Origin: Pseudomonadota bacterium
GTDB taxonomy: Bacteria; Pseudomonadota; Alphaproteobacteria; Caulobacterales; Caulobacteraceae
Reading direction: 5' to 3'
NCBI GenBank assembly: GCA_023433585.1
Contig: JAEZCL010000304.1
Span: forward strand, 1 to 10,424
DNA length: 10,424 nt
The position numbers and the translations under genes are program-made. Under the pieces are notes generated by a model. It was given only the letters and a program-made list of their open reading frames with translations, did no database searches and was not told where the DNA came from. Below are positions 5,935 through 10,424 of the stretch, in pieces; the stretch's first letter is position 1, and every line of letters starts with the position of its first letter.

Positions 5935-6113
5935 GGGGAGCGGGCGGAGGGGCCGTGTAGATTGGATTGAGCGAGTGCTATGAATAGACTCTGACTCTAT
6001 GCCAACTGCGCGCAAGAACGGGCCGCCTGCGCGGCAGCGGGTGGCAAAAATGCTGGCTAGGCAAGTTGTGAGGAAAGTTCGCCAACGCCGCTGAAATCGG
6101 TCGGCCCGGTGCA
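5935..6113. other. Gene-free, AT-richer spacer between the STAND gene and the rpsB promoter
   Basis: No convincing gene, tRNA or U-tract terminator is seen in these 179 nt. Two GANTC sites (GACTC at 5987-5991 and 5993-5997) lie 6 bp apart within ATAGA-N7-TCTAT (5984-6000), a short inverted repeat. A GCCGC/GCGGC hairpin with a 4-nt loop lies at 6022-6035. The 12-mer CTGACTCTATGC at 5991-6002 recurs with one change next to the far end of the STAND gene. How transcription from the STAND gene stops before rpsB is not evident. Confidence 0.4.
5991..6002 (+). repeat. Left copy of an imperfect 12-bp direct repeat flanking the STAND gene
   Basis: CTGACTCTATGC here and CTGATTCTATGC at 9879-9890 match at 11 of 12 bases in the same orientation, enclosing about 3.9 kb that consists of the STAND gene. 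It may mark insertion ends or a copied promoter fragment, or be chance. Confidence 0.35.
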
Positions 6114-9100
6114 CTATTCAAAGCTTTCCTCCTGCTTGGCTTCCCGCTCGCGTTCAGCTGCGATCCATTGATCGATGCGTGGATACTCCCGCACGCGCCA
6201 AGTGGTGACTTCAGGCAGATCCGGCAGGTCATCCAGCAAAGCCTTCCGCGAGGCCAGTACCTCGGCGAGCGATCCGCTCCATCCATTAGGGTGGACGCGG
6301 CTGTAGGCGTCGCCCAAAAAAACCGCCTTGTCCGGCGCCCGCTCAAGCAATGCGATGAAAGCCGGATTGAGGCCGAGCTCATGGCCCATCTGGTCCTTGC
6401 GGAACAGCGACATCACGGTGCCTAGGCGCGCGTACCGCCGCTGGGGCGCACGGTCGGCCCAAGCCGTCAGAAGGGCGGTATCGATGCTGTCGAGCGGAGA
6501 CCCGCGTCTTATGAACCGCCCGAACAGCCGTTCAACTGGCCCCTCTGAACCATCGACTAATGTATCGAGAGCGAGTTCCGGCTGGGTTTTGAAGAGAGCG
6601 TAGACCAGCCCGTGAGCTTCCCGTCGCCACCCCCTGTCTGCATTGAATCCTGCATAAAGACGCTGACCAACCGCTAGCGCCGTCGCGCACCCCTCCTCAC
6701 CCGCGAGGACAGCAGACGCCAACGTGTTTACCGACGAGTCGCGAAAGTTGTTGATGTCGTTCAGATCGATAAGGGTGAGGGCGCGGCGGGCACGGTCAAC
6801 CAGAAGTGGGTCGTAAACGGGCGGCGGCTTGCGCTGTAGCCGGTAGAAGTAGCGCCAGAGGATGTCGACAACGAGCGCTGGCCCGCTCGGCCGTTCGATG
6901 ACGGCATCAATAAGCCGCGCAACGCCCTCCGCCGGGAGCGTTTCAGGATCGATATAGGACAGATGCCAGAAATCCGCGACCGTACCGGCTGCACTCAACG
7001 CCCCGACTGTGCGATCGATACCCGCGCTGTCGAGGCCCGCAACGACCTGGAAGAAGGCGAAATGGCGGGCGAGGATCGGGTCTACGAGCGTGGCGTCTAA
7101 ACATGACGAGACGAAAGCTGCATCGCGCGAGCCTGCGACTCTCAGGAAGTTCCCGAGCACAGTCGGGTTCCGGGTCGCCGAATCCAGTCCGGCGAAAACC
7201 CCGCAGAGCGTTGTCCAGGCTCTATTAAGATCGTCTGCTCCCTCCCCCAAACCGGCGCCGAACGACGCACTACGGTCGCCGCCGCCGTCGGCTGCAAGGA
7301 CTTCCGGCAGGAAAGCGTTCAGCCCCACTGGATCATTGATCATAATGCGACCGATTTCACGGGCCTTCTCCTCGGCCCTGTGCCACCCCGCCGATGGATT
7401 CTTCTCGTTTTCGTCATCCAGGTCAGCGACGTCCCAAGTGCCGGGCTTAACGGACAGAACCCAGGCCCGAGCTTCGGCGACAACATCGTTTGGCGCGAGA
7501 AGCTTGATTAAAGTAAGAGCTTCGGCCCGGATTTCTTCCGGCATCTCCGCGCCGTCGAACTGCATCACCACGCGAAGAGCCGTCCAACCTTCTAGCCAGC
7601 CGCCTTCGCCGACGAAGGTCTCGGCGGCAGCCGCCAGCCGAGAGCGACATCCGGCATAGCACCAGAGGTCACGGATGGTATCGGCGAGTAGCCTTCGAGC
7701 ATTGGCCATGTCCAGCAGGCCGCTTCTCACAAGGTCCAGTGCCTCTTCGTACCAGTCCGCGATCGCTTTCCGGGTTCCGGGCTCCCAGCCGTAGCCGCGC
7801 GGGCGCGCTCCGAAGTCCATGATCGAGGTAGCACTGAAGTGTCCGGCGGTGAGCAGGCTGTTCAGCGCGACACGTCCAGCCCGTTGCAGACCCGGTTCGG
7901 GACTGGCGAGCCAATCGGCGATCAGGCTCCGACGCATATCTGGCGGGGCTAAAGTCCCCGACAGGTATAGCTGGAACAGTTCCCCGAACGCGCTCCTAGA
8001 GCTGTCGAAGTTTTCGCCCGGCGCCTCGGCGGCTACGAACGCGGCCAACAGCGATGCCGCCTTGGGAAACAGTTCGGCTTCATAGGCCAATGCCTTGAGA
8101 AGGTTAATCCACGCCCCGCGGCGCGAATTGCGCCCGGAAAGCGCTTCGAGCGCGCCTGCCGCGACTGCGGCCTCGATGCGCGCCAGTACAGCCGCTGGGT
8201 CGACCGGGGCGATGTTCGTCAACATGGCCAAGTCCGGATCGGCCAGCAGATCGCCCACCGGACCGGCGGGATTCAGCCAGCGGGCGACCACATCACGCGC
8301 CTCACGAATGTCGTGCAGGAAACCCAAGCGTCGGGACATCGACTTGATCATCCGCTCCGACAAGGAACGACAGAAGGTGTCGAAAGCTTGGGGCGGCGCA
8401 CGCCTCAATGCGCCCGTCGCCAACGGATTCGCGATTGCATGGGGTAGGACCGCCCGCCAGCGTCCCCGAGCCTGCAAGACGCCACGGGCCTGCAGTTCCG
8501 CGATAGATCCGTAAAGGTCCGTGATGGTCCGCCCGGCGAAGGATGCGATACGGTGGAGCTCGCTATCCGCGCCTTCAGTCACGTCGAAAGAATAGAATAG
8601 CGATAGGATCTGGGCGTCGTGTAGAAGGGTGCGGTCCGGGTCGTTGCGCTGGACGAAGATGCGCTCGAACAGTTCCTGGTCACGCAACCGGCCGAGCGTC
8701 TCTCCCTGACGTACAGTGTTGGCCAACGCCCGCGCCAGACGGAAGTTACCCCCGCTGAAAGCCGCGATACGTCCACGGTCGCCTTGGGTGACATGCTTAA
8801 AATCACGTTCCAGCCACGTCACAATGAGGTTTTCCGACGCGGCCGCGAGCCGAAACACTTGCGTGTGCTCGGGCTCGTCGTCCCGAATGTCGTATTCCAC
8901 CGTTAGTAAGCTGACTTGGCTGCCGGGTCGATTGCACACCTCCGTCAGTTGCCCGTGCGTTCTCGGATTGCAGTTGTCGACGACCAGGATGGCCCGCTGG
9001 CCGTCTTCTACTAGGCGCGATGCCATCTCCAAGGCGGACGGCGTCGTCTCCTCGGCGTAATCGGCATAAACCGAAAGCCCCGGGTCGAGCGACGTTCCCT

Positions 9101-9875
9101 CGCCGACGTCCGCCTCGAAGAGTGCCTCGACCAAGCGGGTCTTGCCAACGCCGGACAGCCCGATCAGCCGGGCGCACTGGCCAGCCTTTTGCAATGCCTC
9201 ACGAAGCAGACCCATACCTTCACTGATCGGCAGGGTTTTCCTCCCGTCACGTTCATCGATCAGCGAGAGTGCGTCGTCGATAAGGTAGCCGTGGTCGCTG
9301 ACAACGCGGACATCGCGCCACACACCGATCGACCGCCAGCCCGAAAGCGGTCGACCGGCGCGTCGGCGCACCCATGCGGCGACACCCGGATTCTCGTTGA
9401 CCCACGTCGCCAGCCGATCACGGTCATAAATATCTACGAACAGGTTTTCGCCTTGAGGATGGTCGTTGACAGCCTCCCGCATCGCATCGCGTCGCCTAGC
9501 CAGGGTCGTGTCCGTCAGCGCGGCTCCCGAGCTGGCGATAATGTAGGCGCCGCCTGACTCGGCGAGGGCGGCTATCGCCGGGCGCAGGTCGCCGCCGGGG
9601 CGCATTTCATTCGTGACCCCCTGCGGTGCCAAATCGGGTTTCTTGACCTGAAACCCCGTCCTCGCTCGCGGCACGAAATCCGGGCTTGCATGAAGCGAGA
9701 CTTGGTCGACCCTGACATCGATGCCACCGTCTGCAGCATCCTGTGCTCCACCAGCAGTGACACACGAAAGCGGCGCCCCACGCGCCGACAGCTCGGCCAG
9801 CGCCAACCGCGCCACCAACGTTCGCAAGTCCGTGTCGTTCAGGCTCGCGATGTCCTCGCCTGTGATGTCGAACAT
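6114..9875 (-). CDS. Large STAND NTPase with N-terminal Mrr-like PD-(D/E)XK nuclease domain, candidate Avs-like antiphage protein
   Basis: The protein has 1253 residues. Residues 1-170 look like a restriction-endonuclease fold of the Mrr/Cap4 type: a helix with Glu28, then DGGIDV (49-54, candidate metal ligand Asp53), then FQVKK (75-79, the QxK form of the (D/E)XK motif), then the strand AYIIASSG (110-117). Residues 185-500 form a P-loop NTPase. Walker A is GLSGVGKT at 239-246, Walker B ILVVDNC at 296-302, a sensor-like SLLTVEYDIRDD at 322-333, SGGNFRLARAL at 374-384, and a winged-helix-like LPHAIANPLA at 477-486. From about 500 to the end it is Leu/Ala/Arg-rich and probably helical repeats, the place of ligand sensing in STAND proteins. 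There is no signal peptide or membrane segment. The order nuclease, STAND, sensor is that of Avs (AVAST) proteins, which oligomerise on binding phage proteins and then degrade DNA; the sensed ligand here is unknown. The frame has a TAG four codons before the ATG, so the start is fixed. Base composition is clearly less GC-rich than the neighbours, which suggests transfer. A regulatory ATPase role cannot be excluded. Confidence 0.82.
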   Translation of the reverse strand: MFDITGEDIASLNDTDLRTLVARLALAELSARGAPLSCVTAGGAQDAADGGIDVRVDQVSLHASPDFVPRARTGFQVKKPDLAPQGVTNEMRPGGDLRPAIAALAESGGAYIIASSGAALTDTTLARRRDAMREAVNDHPQGENLFVDIYDRDRLATWVNENPGVAAWVRRRAGRPLSGWRSIGVWRDVRVVSDHGYLIDDALSLIDERDGRKTLPISEGMGLLREALQKAGQCARLIGLSGVGKTRLVEALFEADVGEGTSLDPGLSVYADYAEETTPSALEMASRLVEDGQRAILVVDNCNPRTHGQLTEVCNRPGSQVSLLTVEYDIRDDEPEHTQVFRLAAASENLIVTWLERDFKHVTQGDRGRIAAFSGGNFRLARALANTVRQGETLGRLRDQELFERIFVQRNDPDRTLLHDAQILSLFYSFDVTEGADSELHRIASFAGRTITDLYGSIAELQARGVLQARGRWRAVLPHAIANPLATGALRRAPPQAFDTFCRSLSERMIKSMSRRLGFLHDIREARDVVARWLNPAGPVGDLLADPDLAMLTNIAPVDPAAVLARIEAAVAAGALEALSGRNSRRGAWINLLKALAYEAELFPKAASLLAAFVAAEAPGENFDSSRSAFGELFQLYLSGTLAPPDMRRSLIADWLASPEPGLQRAGRVALNSLLTAGHFSATSIMDFGARPRGYGWEPGTRKAIADWYEEALDLVRSGLLDMANARRLLADTIRDLWCYAGCRSRLAAAAETFVGEGGWLEGWTALRVVMQFDGAEMPEEIRAEALTLIKLLAPNDVVAEARAWVLSVKPGTWDVADLDDENEKNPSAGWHRAEEKAREIGRIMINDPVGLNAFLPEVLAADGGGDRSASFGAGLGEGADDLNRAWTTLCGVFAGLDSATRNPTVLGNFLRVAGSRDAAFVSSCLDATLVDPILARHFAFFQVVAGLDSAGIDRTVGALSAAGTVADFWHLSYIDPETLPAEGVARLIDAVIERPSGPALVVDILWRYFYRLQRKPPPVYDPLLVDRARRALTLIDLNDINNFRDSSVNTLASAVLAGEEGCATALAVGQRLYAGFNADRGWRREAHGLVYALFKTQPELALDTLVDGSEGPVERLFGRFIRRGSPLDSIDTALLTAWADRAPQRRYARLGTVMSLFRKDQMGHELGLNPAFIALLERAPDKAVFLGDAYSRVHPNGWSGSLAEVLASRKALLDDLPDLPEVTTWRVREYPRIDQWIAAEREREAKQEESFE

Positions 9876-9878
9876 GAC

Positions 9879-9890
9879 CTGATTCTATGC
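9879..9890 (+). repeat. Right copy of the imperfect 12-bp direct repeat flanking the STAND gene
   Basis: CTGATTCTATGC matches 5991-6002 at 11 of 12 bases. This copy contains the candidate -10 of the STAND gene and a GANTC site. Confidence 0.35.
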
Positions 9891-9910
9891 GCCGAGACTA
9901 AATGCGGCAG
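9882..9910 (-). promoter_or_regulatory. Candidate promoter of the STAND gene, with GANTC over the -10 and a predicted leaderless start
   Basis: On the minus strand TAGAAT (9882-9887) is a good -10 and CTGCCG (9905-9910) a fair -35 (4 of 6 to TTGACG), 17 nt apart. Only six bases, CAGGTC, separate the -10 from the ATG at 9875-9873. A normal start point would therefore fall on the A of the start codon and give a leaderless mRNA. The -10 overlaps GAATC (9881-9885), a GANTC site of the kind methylated by CcrM in Caulobacterales. An AGG three bases before the ATG is too close to be a usual Shine-Dalgarno. Confidence 0.4.
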
Positions 9911-9960
9911 GAGCGTACATCACCCCTTCACAGCGTGACCACCACCCCCTACCCCCCCCA

Positions 9961-9975
9961 CATAACCGCGTTATG
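9961..9975. promoter_or_regulatory. Inverted repeat CATAAC-CGC-GTTATG in the divergent intergenic region, possible operator
   Basis: Two perfect 6-bp arms are separated by 3 bp, lying 24 nt before the plus-strand start and about 85 nt before the STAND start. It could bind a small dimeric regulator or act as a promoter part for the plus-strand gene. A second short repeat, TCAC-AGC-GTGA, lies at 9928-9938, and TCCCCC-T-GGGGGA (9980-9992) covers the plus-strand Shine-Dalgarno. No clear -35/-10 pair for the plus-strand gene is seen. Confidence 0.3.
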
Positions 9976-9998
9976 CTCCTCCCCCTGGGGGACGCATC

Positions 9999-10424
9999 AT
10001 GGATCGTCGACGTCTGGTCATTGCGGGGTCCGGGGGGGCCATGGTGCTGGCGCTGGCGGTCAGCATCGCCTGGCCGCAGGTGCGTGAGGCGATGCGGCCG
10101 CGGCCGTTTGAGGTGACGCTGCAGCCGGATCGCGCCCAGACCGCCGACCTGGCCCAGGCGCGCGCCGCCCCCATCGCCCAGCGCCTGCGCGGCGTCCTGG
10201 CCCAGCAGACCAATCTGACCCCCGCCATCGACACCTCCGACACGCCCGTCCTGGCCCCGCCCGACCCCGGCCTGTTGAGCACGGCCCAGTTCCACCCCGG
10301 CGACCGGCAATACACCCTGACGCTGGAGCGGCCGGGCCAGATCATCGAGATCTACGGCGCCACGCGGGCGCTGGAGCCGCCGCCCGGCGCGACCTGGCCG
10401 CCCGCCGCCGCGCCCGCCCCGGAC
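9999..10424 (+). CDS. Membrane-anchored protein of unknown function, N-terminal part (runs off the right edge)
   Basis: 142 codons are present and the frame is still open at the edge. The start ATG follows GGGGGA (9987-9992) at 6 nt. The N-terminus MDRRRLVIAG is followed by a hydrophobic stretch to about residue 25, so it is a signal anchor or signal peptide with the rest in the periplasm. Residues 38-75 are polar and may be helical. TPVLAPPDPGLL is at about 82-93, and FHPGDRQYTLTLERPGQIIEIYGATRAL at about 97-124 looks like a small beta-rich module. A Pro/Ala-rich segment then begins. I do not recognise the family. Codon use is as GC-rich as the housekeeping cluster, so this is probably a resident gene that marks the outer border of the STAND insertion. 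It is divergent from the STAND gene with 123 nt between. Confidence 0.75.
   Translation, partial: MDRRRLVIAGSGGAMVLALAVSIAWPQVREAMRPRPFEVTLQPDRAQTADLAQARAAPIAQRLRGVLAQQTNLTPAIDTSDTPVLAPPDPGLLSTAQFHPGDRQYTLTLERPGQIIEIYGATRALEPPPGATWPPAAAPAPD

Noticed and set aside
5940..6113. tRNA or tmRNA gene as an integration site for the STAND gene
   Set aside because: Both strands were read for acceptor/T-arm patterns (GTTCGAxTC with matching stems); none found.
5824..6114. 96-codon minus-strand frame between the STAND gene and rpsB
   Set aside because: It covers the rpsB promoter and leader, has no Shine-Dalgarno and its translation has no ordered pattern.
7009..7659. 216-codon plus-strand frame inside the STAND gene
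   Set aside because: Antisense to a continuous 1253-codon protein with intact motifs; Ser/Arg/Pro-rich shadow.
9952..9959. C8 tract as a phase-variation switch
   Set aside because: It is outside any coding region, modest in length for such GC-rich DNA, and not placed between a recognisable -35 and -10.
1..10424. CRISPR array or insertion sequence
   Set aside because: No regularly spaced direct repeats and no transposase or recombinase motifs seen in any frame.

Overview
The window reads as the chromosome of a GC-rich alphaproteobacterium. It is most likely from the Caulobacterales, with Brevundimonas or a close relative as my best guess. The grounds are very high GC, the gene order rpsB-tsf-pyrH-frr-uppS-cdsA-dxr, an Ala/Glu-rich tail on ribosomal protein S2, and promoter and GANTC signals of the Caulobacter kind. 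Genus is inference; no taxonomic marker was compared.

From 1 to about 5950 everything is on the minus strand and forms one housekeeping cluster. Read in the direction of transcription it is rpsB (S2), tsf (EF-Ts), pyrH (UMP kinase), frr (ribosome recycling factor), uppS (undecaprenyl diphosphate synthase), cdsA (CDP-diglyceride synthase) and the first 64 codons of dxr (MEP-pathway reductoisomerase), which runs off the left edge. The cluster joins translation with the supply of UMP, the lipid carrier for cell-wall precursors, phospholipid precursors and isoprenoids. uppS/cdsA and cdsA/dxr overlap as TGATG junctions, and pyrH/frr are 20 nt apart. The three larger gaps (uppS/frr, pyrH/tsf, tsf/rpsB) each hold a different palindromic, terminally inverted repeat (REP/BIME or MITE-like). 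All three would be transcribed as part of the operon mRNA.

From 5783 to 6113 lie the rpsB leader, a good housekeeping promoter and an AT-richer stretch of about 170 nt with no gene. From 6114 to 9875 (minus) sits a single 1253-codon gene. Its composition is visibly less GC-rich than its surroundings. It encodes an N-terminal Mrr-like PD-(D/E)XK nuclease motif set, a STAND-type P-loop NTPase and about 750 residues of probable helical repeats. This is the architecture of Avs-like antiphage sensor-effectors, and the gene is the most interesting item in the window. It looks like one-gene accessory cargo placed between the rpsB promoter region and a divergent gene, with no transposase, integrase or partner gene in view.

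From 9876 to 9998 is a short divergent intergenic region with a candidate promoter for the STAND gene (its -10 overlaps a GANTC site and predicts a leaderless mRNA) and a perfect 6+3+6 inverted repeat. From 9999 to the right edge is the start of a plus-strand gene for a membrane-anchored protein of host-like composition that I do not recognise.
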